Below are positions 8,820 through 18,031 of a stretch of DNA of 64,000 nucleotides, piece after piece; position 1 is the stretch's first letter, and every line of letters begins with the position of its first letter. Position numbers and translations under genes: made by a program. This stretch comes from Trichomonas vaginalis G3 (Eukaryota; Parabasalia; Trichomonadida; Trichomonadidae), in contig NC_067204.1 in the NCBI RefSeq assembly GCF_026262505.1, positions 18,819,860-18,883,859 on the forward strand. The letters are read 5' to 3'. The notes beneath the pieces were generated by a model that saw nothing but the letters and a program-made list of their open reading frames with translations, was not told the origin of the DNA and searched no databases.

Positions 8820-10119
8820 GGGTGTCCAAAGGTGCGTTTAGCACAGCGCTCTATATGAGACTATTAAAGGAGATATATGCTGATTATAAATATATAATAA
8901 AAAATATGAATATATGTATATGATGAGTATGTTGTATTTTGGCGCCATGCCGGGATATAAAATGAATTTTGAGACAAGAGGCGGTTTCGCGGGAAATTTT
9001 GGCGGGATTTTTTTCATTTTTTTAATGAATCATAAAGAAAACATCCTCGCTCTTGCAAAAAAATGCAAAGACTGTAAAAAAATCTACGAGACATTGGTAA
9101 AATGCTTCGGTATGGATGCTCCTAGCTATTCCACTGTAACGTATCATGTTAGGATGTATCACTTCATGAACAAAAAGGCGCCCATCATAAAAATTGACAA
9201 AAAATCGCCGGATCAAAGAAAAATCAAAGCAATTCTTCAAGCGCTAGATGAAGACCCAAGAGCATCACTCAGAAGGATAGAGGAGATGACAAAGATACCA
9301 CGTACAACAGTCAGTTATTATCTGCACAATTATTTGAACTACAAACTAGCGTATACACGTTGGGTTCCGCACAACCTTAATTCAGTTCAAAAAAAATCTA
9401 GAGTCCAATCTTCGAAAGAGCTCCTCTCTATATTGCGTGCGTATCAATCCAAGAAGTTTCGCTTTTTAGTAACAGGGGACGAGTCTTGGTTTCAATATGC
9501 AACAGAAGCCAAAATCATGTGGATCCCGAAGGATGAAAATCCGCAAACATTCCCGAAGAAAAAAATTGACACACCAATGATGATGTTGTCGGTTTTTTGG
9601 GGCGTGAATGGCATCATCGCAATTGATATTCTTCAAAAACCTAATACGATGAATGCTCAGTATCTAATTGACAATGTTCTTACTCAAATTATCAATTCTG
9701 ATGAGTTTGAGAAATCCAAACAACAAAAACAAAAGTTTGCAATTCATTTTGATAATTCAAGAGTTCACAAAAGTCATAAGGTAATGAATTACTTGTTGGA
9801 AAACAATGTCAAAGTTGTTCCAAACCCAATTTATTCACCTGATATTGCACCCTCTGACTTTTATTTATTCGGCACGCTAAAAAAGAGAGCTGAAGGACGC
9901 GAATTCGCGAGTCCAGATGATCTTGAAAATTTTGTAAGAGAGCAATTTGAGCAATTTTCTCATGATGATTTAAAGCGTGTCTTTCAAGCCTGGATCGATC
10001 GCTGCGAACGCGTGATTGAATCCAATGGTGATTATATTTAAATAAACTTTATATATATGTAACTTGTTTATTTCTATTCGCAGTATTCAGGTTTGTGCTA
10101 AACACACCTTTGGACACCC
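8820..10119 (+). mobile_element. mariner copy 1 (full length, Tvmar1-like)
   Basis: A 1,300-bp element flanked by TA duplications (8,818-8,819 and 10,120-10,121). Terminal inverted repeats of about 27 bases start GGGTGTCCAAAGGTG and end CACCTTTGGACACCC, with one mismatch (CGTTTAGCAC against TGTTTAGCAC). It carries one complete transposase gene. It is inserted in a gene of the Polinton-like element, so it arrived later. It has the size and family features expected of the T. vaginalis mariner Tvmar1. Confidence 0.95.
9025..10041 (+). CDS. mariner transposase, copy 1
   Basis: A 338-residue transposase that cuts and pastes the element by binding its inverted repeats. I place the start at the ATG of MNHKENILALAKKC because it matches the family length; the open frame extends 37 codons upstream, but an Inr-like TCATTTTTTT lies 10 bases before this ATG. 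The first ~130 residues contain two helix-turn-helix segments (including PRTTVSYYLH). The catalytic domain shows D in GDESWFQYA, D in HFDNSRVHKSH and D in SPDIAPSDFYLF, with 34 residues between the last two, the D34D signature of mariner. No stops or frameshifts, so it looks active. Identical at protein level to copy 2. Confidence 0.93.
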   Translation: MNHKENILALAKKCKDCKKIYETLVKCFGMDAPSYSTVTYHVRMYHFMNKKAPIIKIDKKSPDQRKIKAILQALDEDPRASLRRIEEMTKIPRTTVSYYLHNYLNYKLAYTRWVPHNLNSVQKKSRVQSSKELLSILRAYQSKKFRFLVTGDESWFQYATEAKIMWIPKDENPQTFPKKKIDTPMMMLSVFWGVNGIIAIDILQKPNTMNAQYLIDNVLTQIINSDEFEKSKQQKQKFAIHFDNSRVHKSHKVMNYLLENNVKVVPNPIYSPDIAPSDFYLFGTLKKRAEGREFASPDDLENFVREQFEQFSHDDLKRVFQAWIDRCERVIESNGDYI

Positions 10120-10172
10120 TATAAATTCCGCTAACTGTTAAATTTAATTCACAGTTATTATTCGAAATAATA

Positions 10173-10685
10173 TTGATAATTGACATTTTTATTACGATTA
10201 AAAATATGGTAAAGCGTTATTTTCCAGTGATAAATAAAACTAGAATAAGATTACCTCAAGAATTCATAAATTCAACGAATAAGAAATTCATTTATGTTAT
10301 AAATTTTAGTGTTTTCAGAAAATATGAGTCAGTGTCATATTCATCAACAGGTTATATTTCACTTCATTCAAATTTAGTTCAATCAAACCCATATAATGAC
10401 CATTTCATAAGATTTTCAGATGGTATTAAAAATGTAATTGATAGATTAAAATATGAACAGATTGACAATATCGAATTTTTGGAATTTTGGTTTAAATATC
10501 CCGATGGAAAAAAGATTGAAGTTAAAGATAAAGCTGATACTATAACAAAAACAATTACAATGACCGATCCGGATAGTGGGGAACAAAAAGAAATAAAACA
10601 AACGATAGAAACTGGTGAAAGGTCAATTATTATTGATTATGATTCAAAGGATTATTATTCGATAATGTTAATGCTTGAATATTAA
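10173..10685 (+). CDS. Element protein between the two mariners, function unknown
   Basis: A 170-residue frame that begins with a short hydrophobic segment, then a beta-rich body; residues about 115-140 (TITKTITMTDPDSGEQKEIK) are a charged beta hairpin-like stretch. It occupies the 615-bp remnant of Polinton-like DNA between the two mariners and reads against the neighbouring leftward genes. No family recognised. The downstream ATG (MVKRYFPVINKTR) may be the true start. Confidence 0.5.
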   Translation: MIIDIFITIKNMVKRYFPVINKTRIRLPQEFINSTNKKFIYVINFSVFRKYESVSYSSTGYISLHSNLVQSNPYNDHFIRFSDGIKNVIDRLKYEQIDNIEFLEFWFKYPDGKKIEVKDKADTITKTITMTDPDSGEQKEIKQTIETGERSIIIDYDSKDYYSIMLMLEY

Positions 10686-10736
10686 ATAGCCTTAACAAAG
10701 AATTTTTCAAGTGATATTTTATATTCATCAACTATA

Positions 10737-12034
10737 GGGTGTCCAAAGGTGCGTTTAGCACAGCGCTCTATATGAGACTATTAAAGGAGATATATGCTGA
10801 TTATAAATATATAATAAAAAATATGAATATATGTATATGATGAGTATGTTGTATTTTGGCGCCATGCCGGGATATAAAATGAATTTTGAGACAAGAGGCG
10901 GTTTCGCGGGAAATTTTGGCGGGATTTTTTTCATTTTTTTAATGAATCATAAAGAAAACATCCTCGCTCTTGCAAAAAAATGCAAAGACTGTAAAAAAAT
11001 CTACGAGACATTGGTAAAATGCTTCGGTATGGATGCTCCTAGCTATTCCACTGTAACGTATCATGTTAGGATGTATCACTTCATGAACAAAAAGGCGCCC
11101 ATCATAAAAATTGACAAAAAATCGCCGGATCAAAGAAAAATCAAAGCAATTCTTCAAGCGCTAGATGAAGACCCAAGAGCATCACTCAGAAGGATAGAGG
11201 AGATGACAAAGATACCACGTACAACAGTCAGTTATTATCTGCACAATTATTTGAACTACAAACTAGCGTATACACGTTGGGTTCCGCACAACCTTAATTC
11301 AGTTCAAAAAAAATCTAGAGTCCAATCTTCGAAAGAGCTCCTCTCTATATTGCGTGCGTATCAATCCAAGAAGTTTCGCTTTTTAGTAACAGGGGACGAG
11401 TCTTGGTTTCAATATGCAACAGAAGCCAAAATCATGTGGATCCCGAAGGATGAAAATCCGCAAACATTCCCGAAGAAAAAAATTGACACACCAATGATGA
11501 TGTTGTCGGTTTTTTGGGGCGTGAATGGCATCATCGCAATTGATATTCTTCAAAAACCTAATACGATGAATGCTCAGTATCTAATTGACAATGTTCTTAC
11601 TCAAATTATCAATTCTGATGAGTTTGAGAAATCCAAACAACAAAAACAAAAGTTTGCAATTCATTTTGATAATTCAAGAGTTCACAAAAGTCATAAGGTA
11701 ATGAATTACTTGTTGGAAAACAATGTCAAAGTTGTTCCAAACCCAATTTATTCACCTGATATTGCACCCTCTGACTTTTATTTATTCGGCACGCTAAAAA
11801 AGAGAGCTGAAGGACGCGAATTCGCGAGTCCAGATGATCTTGAAAATTTTGTAAGAGAGCAATTTGAGCAATTTTCTCATGATGATTTAAAGCGTGTCTT
11901 TCAAGCCTGGATCGATCGCTGCGAACGCGTGATTGAATCCAATGGTGATTATATTTAAATAAATTATATATATGTAACTTGTTTATTTCTATTCGCAGTA
12001 TTCAGGTTTGTGCTAAACACACCTTTGGACACCC
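10737..12034 (+). mobile_element. mariner copy 2 (full length, Tvmar1-like)
   Basis: A 1,298-bp element with TA duplications at 10,735-10,736 and 12,035-12,036, the same inverted repeats and the same orientation as copy 1. The only difference I see from copy 1 is a 2-base change in length just after the transposase stop (TAAACTTTATA against TAAATTATA). It is inserted at the 3' part of the leftward gene 12,035-12,642, whose stop codon is now formed at the junction. Confidence 0.95.
10942..11958 (+). CDS. mariner transposase, copy 2
   Basis: A 338-residue transposase identical in translation to the copy at 9,025. The same two helix-turn-helix segments and the D, D34D catalytic residues are intact. 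Because it is undamaged and nearly identical in DNA to copy 1, the two insertions are either very recent transpositions or were homogenised. Confidence 0.93.
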   Translation: MNHKENILALAKKCKDCKKIYETLVKCFGMDAPSYSTVTYHVRMYHFMNKKAPIIKIDKKSPDQRKIKAILQALDEDPRASLRRIEEMTKIPRTTVSYYLHNYLNYKLAYTRWVPHNLNSVQKKSRVQSSKELLSILRAYQSKKFRFLVTGDESWFQYATEAKIMWIPKDENPQTFPKKKIDTPMMMLSVFWGVNGIIAIDILQKPNTMNAQYLIDNVLTQIINSDEFEKSKQQKQKFAIHFDNSRVHKSHKVMNYLLENNVKVVPNPIYSPDIAPSDFYLFGTLKKRAEGREFASPDDLENFVREQFEQFSHDDLKRVFQAWIDRCERVIESNGDYI

Positions 12035-12642
12035 TATATTTTATTATAAATATCATTATATGTTAAATGAAGTTCAGTTGTTGTTCCGTTCTTTGATATC
12101 TTAATTGTGCTAATATCCTTTATAGGATTTATTTTTGCAACTGTTCCGCAGCATGAAACCTCATCATCTATGAAAAATTGAATCTTAACGTCTGAATCTT
12201 GAACATCACAAAGAATGGCGATAATGTGAATTAATGATTCATAAGGTAAAATAATTAAACCGGATTGATCAATTAAATTTATTATTGAATCATAATTATT
12301 AGTTATTATATCACGGTAAATTTTCATTAATTCAGAATTAATGTCTATTTTATATGGGTTATCAAGTGGTGCTGGGTATGTTGGATAAGTGGGAATTTCA
12401 ACAGGTTCTTTACCGGGTTCAGATAAAATGATTGGGTCTCCATCTTCTTTATTTTGCTCCTCCTCCTTTTTCGGTAAGTCACGAGTTAATAAATTTGGTT
12501 GAGTTGCTGACCTTGTTAATTCAGGGCTAACATTAACTTTAACATTTTGAATAATTCGTGATTTATCATCATTTACGTTATAACCAACCGTAATCTCTGC
12601 TTTTGCGTTAGTGTTCTTTTGACTAGTGAAACGTCTTCTCAT
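12035..12642 (-). pseudogene. Element structural-type gene, 3' part interrupted by mariner copy 2
   Basis: A leftward 202-residue frame. The N-terminal ~35 residues are basic (MRRRFTSQKNTNAKAEITVG), the middle is a proline-rich linker (about 75-95), and the C-terminal half is beta-rich. It lies upstream of the mariner and downstream of another structural-type gene in the same direction, so it is probably a virion component. The mariner cuts its 3' end. An A/T box (TTTTTTTATTCGATTATAA) precedes the ATG. Confidence 0.5.
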
Positions 12643-12674
12643 TTATAATCGAATAAAAAAATATATTTAAACTT

Positions 12675-13573
12675 TTATTTTGCTGGAAGTTTTGAATCTA
12701 TTATTCCCTGTATTTGTTCTTGAAGTTGATTTTTAGCTGGTTCATTGTAATTAAAAGACCTAATATATTCATTAATTGCATTCTTATAATCATCTGATTT
12801 CTCAAATTTTCTTTTATCTGATTCCTTAACTAAATCATAAGTTAAACCTCGTTGCTGATATAATGGTTTCTTAATTAAATCTTTGAATGCTTGAGATAAA
12901 GCACCTGATGCAATTCTTGCTACTATAATTGGATGGAATTGCTGTTTAAGTTCATCTTTAACATTTGCGAAAACTGGATCGAATAAAGCAACTTTAAAGA
13001 ATTTCTTAGCTGGAATTTCGGGTCTAATATTTGCATATTGACCATCAAACTGGTTAGAATATCGTGGTAATCCATCCGGTCCCTCTTCAATAGCATTTAA
13101 TTCTTCATTGAAATAAGAATATGGATTATAACGGTATGAATTAATTGGACCATTTTCACCTTCTCCAATGTATTGTTTAACAGCTTTTCCATTTTCATCA
13201 AATTGCATGGATAACGTTCATTATATGCTTTACGTTTAGGATAATCAGTTATAGTTAATTTGTAACCATTTATGACTTTAATATTACCTTGACCATCAGT
13301 AACGAAAACTTCATTTATACCATCAGGTTTTCCATTTGGACCCGTAATGTCTGCTTCGTGTGCTTCCCAATTTGGTCCATGACGTTTGGCATATGCTTGA
13401 GCTTCTGGTAATGTTAAAACGTTTCTCATTTGTTTAACATCTTTTTGAAGACCAGCAACAATATGAACTAATTCTTTCATTCCATCAGGAACTTTCATAG
13501 TTCTATTATATGCACCCTTTTTGTTTGTTCCTTGTTTTAATGGAACCTGTAGAAGATTTGCTATTTCTGTCAT
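12675..13573 (-). pseudogene. Element structural-type protein (broken)
   Basis: Two overlapping leftward frames cover this region, so I treat it as one gene with about one break. The upstream frame begins [20 protein letters not shown] and contains a Gly/Asn/Pro-rich body; the downstream frame is helical and charged (KDLIKKPLYQQRGLTYDLVK). It sits directly after the packaging ATPase gene in the same direction, 40 bases apart, within the morphogenesis cluster. I do not recognise the fold; a minor structural protein is a guess from position. Confidence 0.5.
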
Positions 13574-13613
13574 GTTTAATTATAAATAAAAAATAAAAAT
13601 TAATTATAAAAAG

Positions 13614-14441
13614 TTAATCAAATTTAACACCTCCTTTATTTAAATCAACTATTATTTTTCCATGTTCTCCTAATTGTTGATATTGTGTGTAAAGTTCATT
13701 AATGCTCATTGGTAAATTCACTTGATAAAGCATAACGTTCAACTGTTGACGACTAAAACCACTGAAAATGAAAAGGGTGGACAGGTTTGATTTAATGTTT
13801 GTGCTTAATGCTTTGAAATATTGAACAGCCATAAAGAATGAACATTGAATATGTCGACATTGAGTTAATAATTGATTAAAATATGATTTCTCATTAGTTA
13901 TTAGTTTTGATTTCATGGCATCATCTAGAAAAATTAGTGAATGCAAAAATTCTTTATCAAAATTTGAAATAGAAAGTGTTTCAAATAATTCATCCCGTTG
14001 TTTATCAATAATTTTATCCTCTAATCCTTGCTTCTTGATTGTATTATATAATTCTTTATACATTAAAAAGTTTTTTAAATAATCTTCTGCTTCTTCTTGT
14101 GATAAATAAATAATTGGAATTTTGATTAAATGCTTTAAAGATTCAAATGTATCATCTGAAGGTGAACCTGAACGGTTGATATAAATTAACACATGTGAAT
14201 AGGGGGAAGTGTTAGCAATAATGATAATTTGTTTTAATATCGTTAATGTTTTACCTTTATTTTGTTTACCAATTGCTGCAGTGATTGAATTTAAGTAACA
14301 TTCAGAATATGGAATTTTCATTAATTTTTCCTTAGATAGAGCATTTCTATTATCACTCAATGCTTCATTAATCATATCATCTACGTATGTATTATATACT
14401 CCTGCTAATTCTTCATAAGGAGTGGATGAATTTAAATCCAT
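13614..14441 (-). CDS. DNA packaging ATPase (FtsK/HerA, A32-like)
   Basis: A 275-residue P-loop ATPase. Walker A is IGKQNKGKTLTIL (about residues 57-69) and Walker B is HSLIFLDDAM (about 165-175). After it come the helix and strand pattern of the FtsK-HerA superfamily (QLLTQCRHIQCSFFMAVQYF). In Polintons, virophages and large DNA viruses this enzyme pumps genomes into capsids. It lies 24 bases after the capsid candidate and 40 bases before another structural gene, all leftward, the usual morphogenesis module. An A/T-rich segment precedes the ATG. The frame looks whole. Confidence 0.8.
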   Translation of the reverse strand: MDLNSSTPYEELAGVYNTYVDDMINEALSDNRNALSKEKLMKIPYSECYLNSITAAIGKQNKGKTLTILKQIIIIANTSPYSHVLIYINRSGSPSDDTFESLKHLIKIPIIYLSQEEAEDYLKNFLMYKELYNTIKKQGLEDKIIDKQRDELFETLSISNFDKEFLHSLIFLDDAMKSKLITNEKSYFNQLLTQCRHIQCSFFMAVQYFKALSTNIKSNLSTLFIFSGFSRQQLNVMLYQVNLPMSINELYTQYQQLGEHGKIIVDLNKGGVKFD

Positions 14442-14465
14442 TTAATCAAAAATAAATTTATAATT

Positions 14466-16106
14466 TTAAACATTTCTATTCATCAATATTTCATCATATG
14501 AACTTCTATACTGTGGTGGTGTACCTGTTGGATGATATTTCAAACCTTCGTCCGGTGTCCATGTCCAATATGTAGTTCTAGTAAACCAAACCTGAGGAGG
14601 ATTTGTCACCTTTGAACAGTAAGTGTCATTTTCACCCTGAATGATTGGATAAGCTTTCACTTGTACTGTAACTTGTGAGTTGAAAGTTTCTAATCCATCA
14701 AAGAATATACCCGCTCCATCACGTTGAACTGGAATAGTGCATAAGAATGAAGTTTGGTCTTTCCATGTTCTAGCTAATGGCGTGCCATTATCATCATTCA
14801 GTGGTCTAGTTAATGAGTCCTCGTATTCTTCTGTGCATTCATTCACTCCATCTAAATCAGAAGCTTGAAGCATACGTGTAAAGAATATGTCACCCACTGT
14901 GGTCATCGCTTGATCGGGGAAGTTTCTGGAATCTATAGTGACCTGAAGACCTCGAAGCATTGGATTTTCTAAAACTGTTCTTTGCATTGCATTCTTCGGA
15001 AATGTTAACACAACATCTGTAACATTATGAAGAGCGTATGGGAAATCTGAGCTAATACCTTCAGGAGTGATGCAACCTCCATTTAGTGAACGAACGTCAA
15101 TATGTTGAGCTGGAATCATGAATGGATCTTCCTTACTGAATAAACGTGGTATTGCTTTAACTGATTCTTCAATTAAACCATATCCTGGTGTAATGCATTT
15201 ATCCTCTAAAACTTCCATCTTTGTGCATGAAATAATAACGTCATTAACTGTTGCGTCAGCAGATGTAGCGGCTAAGCCTGTAATTAATTTGGCAGGAAGT
15301 CCGATTTGTTGGAATTTGCGATCATATTTATAAACATGATTCATAATCTTTTCATAATTTTCATCAGTTATCTTTTCATAAACGTAATTTTGTAAATCAG
15401 CAACTCTTAACGGGTCAACCTGACAAAATACTAAAGTATCCCTGAAAACATAATATTTAAGAATGATATCACCAAATGATTTAGGATAATCATCGAACGC
15501 CTGAAATGCTAACAAATCATTTACCGGAATAATCATATCAAAAGTGACATCAACTTCTTCATTTGCTTTCTTGAAAACTTCTGAAGGATCAATATATTTA
15601 CCACATACTGAGTTATCATATTTTTGAACATTATTATATAACGAATGAACAAACTTTTTAACTTTCCTTTCTGATTTTGGTTTATATGTTGCAAATGCGA
15701 AAGATTCACGGGCGCAATCCATCTGAAGATAACCGGCATCACCTCTTTCGGTTTCTACTTCTAATTGTTTAAAGCTTTGATTTGATGATTTGTAACCAAC
15801 GAATAAACGCATGCATTTAAAAGCGGCATCACATGTGAAAGCTTTATTTGAAACTAGAGTTGCTTTAACTTTGCGTTTAATATATGTGTCACCTAATTGG
15901 TTCACATCATGAGCCGGATTTGTAATTCTTAAATGAGTTTGTTTATCATCAAAATATGGAGCATCAGAGTCATAGCATGAACTTTCAAGTTCTCTATAAT
16001 ATCTTCTACCGTCATTCTTTGCGAATATTTCATTTATCTTTTCGAATGAATGAAACACATTTCCATTAATCGGTTTAGTGTTTGGCACCAAATAGTTAGT
16101 AGTCAT
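14466..16106 (-). CDS. Probable major capsid protein (double jelly-roll candidate)
   Basis: A 546-residue beta-rich protein without signal peptide or membrane segments. Its length, composition (many short strands separated by polar loops, many Asp/Pro/Thr) and position directly upstream of the packaging ATPase fit the double jelly-roll major capsid protein of Polintons and virophages. I do not see a diagnostic short motif, so the call rests on size, context and predicted character. The C-terminal end (YWTWTPDEGLKYHPTGTPPQ) is aromatic- and proline-rich. An A/T box (TTTTTTATTTATTAATAA) precedes the ATG. The frame looks whole. Confidence 0.6.
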   Translation of the reverse strand: MTTNYLVPNTKPINGNVFHSFEKINEIFAKNDGRRYYRELESSCYDSDAPYFDDKQTHLRITNPAHDVNQLGDTYIKRKVKATLVSNKAFTCDAAFKCMRLFVGYKSSNQSFKQLEVETERGDAGYLQMDCARESFAFATYKPKSERKVKKFVHSLYNNVQKYDNSVCGKYIDPSEVFKKANEEVDVTFDMIIPVNDLLAFQAFDDYPKSFGDIILKYYVFRDTLVFCQVDPLRVADLQNYVYEKITDENYEKIMNHVYKYDRKFQQIGLPAKLITGLAATSADATVNDVIISCTKMEVLEDKCITPGYGLIEESVKAIPRLFSKEDPFMIPAQHIDVRSLNGGCITPEGISSDFPYALHNVTDVVLTFPKNAMQRTVLENPMLRGLQVTIDSRNFPDQAMTTVGDIFFTRMLQASDLDGVNECTEEYEDSLTRPLNDDNGTPLARTWKDQTSFLCTIPVQRDGAGIFFDGLETFNSQVTVQVKAYPIIQGENDTYCSKVTNPPQVWFTRTTYWTWTPDEGLKYHPTGTPPQYRSSYDEILMNRNV

Positions 16107-16175
16107 TTATTAATAAATAAAAAATCAAAATTAAAAGATGAAAATGAATTTTTAATTTTAATGAAATAATCAACT

Positions 16176-16330
16176 ATGGCTGCAGGTATATTTAAAAACT
16201 GTGGGATAAAGTAAAAAGAGGAGCGAGTAAAGTTTGGGAAACATTGAAGAAGGGAGCAAATTGGATATTTAAGAATAAAGAAGCAATTAGTGACGTTGCT
16301 GAATCAATAACACCAAAAGCTGCCCAATAA
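16176..16330 (+). pseudogene. Remnant paralogue of the small amphipathic protein
   Basis: On the plus strand, a start MAAGIFKN and a following basic, tryptophan-containing helix resemble the protein encoded leftward at 16,413-16,649. The two form an oppositely oriented pair 82 bases apart. This copy is broken. Confidence 0.5.
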
Positions 16331-16412
16331 GAGAAGTTTTAAATAAAGGAGAAAAAGTTTATCAAAGACTACAACCGATACTAAGATAAAAATAATATTA
16401 TTTATTTTTCCA

Positions 16413-16649
16413 CTATCTACCTCCTATTTTATTAAGTATTCCTTCAGCAATTCCACCAACTGCGTTACCTGCTTGTGCTCCCATCGCTGGATTACCTGCT
16501 TTAGTACCTAATACTCCACCTATGATAGTTCCTGCCGTTTTCGCTACTGGTGCCAAAAAGTTTGCAACGGGTTTAATAATCTTTTTATAAACCCAACCCG
16601 CAGCTTTCTTAATTCCATCCCATAATTTTTTAAAGAATCCTGCCGCCAT
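16413..16649 (-). CDS. Small amphipathic, glycine-rich element protein
   Basis: A 78-residue protein. Residues 1-30 (MAAGFFKKLWDGIKKAAGWV...) form a basic amphipathic helix, and residues 35-70 are a Gly/Ala-rich hydrophobic segment (TIIGGVLGTKAGNPAMGAQA). This layout is like small membrane-active virion proteins of adenovirus-like and Polinton particles, for example the lytic peptide part of adenovirus pVI, but I see no direct homology and offer that only as inference. It stands just upstream of the capsid gene in the same direction. A broken relative faces it at 16,176. Confidence 0.5.
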   Translation of the reverse strand: MAAGFFKKLWDGIKKAAGWVYKKIIKPVANFLAPVAKTAGTIIGGVLGTKAGNPAMGAQAGNAVGGIAEGILNKIGGR

Positions 16650-16715
16650 TTCTGATTTAATATTAATTAAAAAATATATTTCATCACTTATATTCTAATT
16701 TTTATTTAATGATAA

Positions 16716-17084
16716 ATGAAACTGATTTTAAAAATAAATGAAACAGAGGAGGAAGAAATAAATGAAAGTGAAAATGTTCAACAAAAAATAAACGTTGTTA
16801 AACCAATTACTGAAATAAAAATTTTTTCATCTGTTGAAGAATTTAATGACTATTATGCTAATAATAAAAAATTATTTGAAGAATTGACAACGTGTAAATT
16901 GAATAAAATGTTTAAAGTTGATGGATTCAAAATTTCAAAAATAAAGGGGGTGGTTAGTTTGAAATCTATTCCTCAATCAAGAATCACCTCATTAATGAAA
17001 ATTGATGATTTAACAAAAAGAATAGAAGAGATTGAAGAAAGAATGAATCAAATAATTGATTTCATAAATTCAAATAATCATTAG
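16716..17084 (+). CDS. Coiled-coil element protein, unknown
   Basis: A 122-residue protein with an acidic N-terminal stretch (NETEEEEINESENVQQ), a central globular part and a C-terminal coiled coil (LTKRIEEIEERMNQIIDFIN). It reads rightward, converging with the leftward gene that ends five bases beyond it. No family recognised. The frame looks whole. Confidence 0.5.
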   Translation: MKLILKINETEEEEINESENVQQKINVVKPITEIKIFSSVEEFNDYYANNKKLFEELTTCKLNKMFKVDGFKISKIKGVVSLKSIPQSRITSLMKIDDLTKRIEEIEERMNQIIDFINSNNH

Positions 17085-17088
17085 TTTC

Positions 17089-17577
17089 TTAAAGTTCTAT
17101 GTTGAACTCATCAAATTCTTCTTCATCATTACCATTACCATTACCTTTAGCAAGTTTATTTACTCTTTCAACTTTATCTTTTGATAGTCTTTCGTTTAAT
17201 TTTTTCTGAAGTTTTTCGTTACCAAGTTCTAAAATTTTACATGGATGATATTTAAACCCGTTAAATTCTTTTTCCTCAGTTTTAATCATTAATCTACAAA
17301 GAACTTTAGTGAGGTGGTTTTGTTGTTTAAACCATTTATCCTTAATATTTGTTATAAATTCAATATCCGGAATTAATTCCCAAATTTTTGAATTTTCGAT
17401 TAATTTACCATCAAATGCAAAAGCAATAGGTTTAATATTAAACTTACCTTTATAAAATAAACTTTGTACGCAATCATCAAAATAAACGTCTACTTGTTTA
17501 ACCTGGGTGAGAATTGGTGAAAGTTTATCCATTAATTGATTCACAGTCATGAATTTAGAGCTGTTCATTTCATACAA
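17089..17577 (-). CDS. Element protein of unknown function
   Basis: A 162-residue protein with a globular N-terminal region (about 1-110) and a charged tail rich in Asn, Gly and Glu (GNGNDEEEFDEFNIEL). No motif recognised. The upstream sequence has the shared A/T box (TTTATTTTTTTATTTTG) about 8 bases before the ATG, as in other genes of this element. The frame looks whole. Confidence 0.5.
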   Translation of the reverse strand: MYEMNSSKFMTVNQLMDKLSPILTQVKQVDVYFDDCVQSLFYKGKFNIKPIAFAFDGKLIENSKIWELIPDIEFITNIKDKWFKQQNHLTKVLCRLMIKTEEKEFNGFKYHPCKILELGNEKLQKKLNERLSKDKVERVNKLAKGNGNGNDEEEFDEFNIEL

Positions 17578-17650
17578 AATAAAAAAATAAAATAATAAAC
17601 ATAACTAAGTTTTAATTTTTCGTAAGACATGAATTTTTAAAGTTTATTTT

Positions 17651-18031
17651 TTATTCATGAAAATAATTATTTCTAATTTCTTTTACTCTCTCGTATATAC
17701 TAGATTTAAAGAATTCAGAACATTTCCCATAATCTCCTAAATGTTTTCTTATCTTATTGGTTTTCCATTCATTATATGAAACTGTATAAACTTTCTCTTT
17801 ATCTTTGCATCTTTCATCACTTCCAATATATTTATATTTCAATTTTGATTTATTGGTTTCATATTCATTAACGTTTAATAATTCACAGTCTTCCTTTTTA
17901 AATAAATGTTTTATGTATTCAGGATTAACAATTCTATAATATTGCTTCCCTTTAAATCTTTGAATATAAACAGGAACACCATCCTCTAAAATTCGATAAT
18001 CTATTTTATCTGGTTTTACTTGTTGGGTCAT
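17651..18031 (-). CDS. Element protein of unknown function (last gene of the right arm)
   Basis: A 126-residue basic protein rich in tyrosine and lysine (YIQRFKGKQYYRIVNPEYIK). No family recognised. It begins just after the shared A/T promoter-like box (ATTTTTTTATTCTTACATAA) and is the rightmost gene of the Polinton-like element. Confidence 0.5.
   Translation of the reverse strand: MTQQVKPDKIDYRILEDGVPVYIQRFKGKQYYRIVNPEYIKHLFKKEDCELLNVNEYETNKSKLKYKYIGSDERCKDKEKVYTVSYNEWKTNKIRKHLGDYGKCSEFFKSSIYERVKEIRNNYFHE

Noticed and set aside
9022-9240. 72-residue minus-strand frame inside the mariner
   Set aside because: Antisense shadow of the transposase, repeated only because the mariner is repeated.
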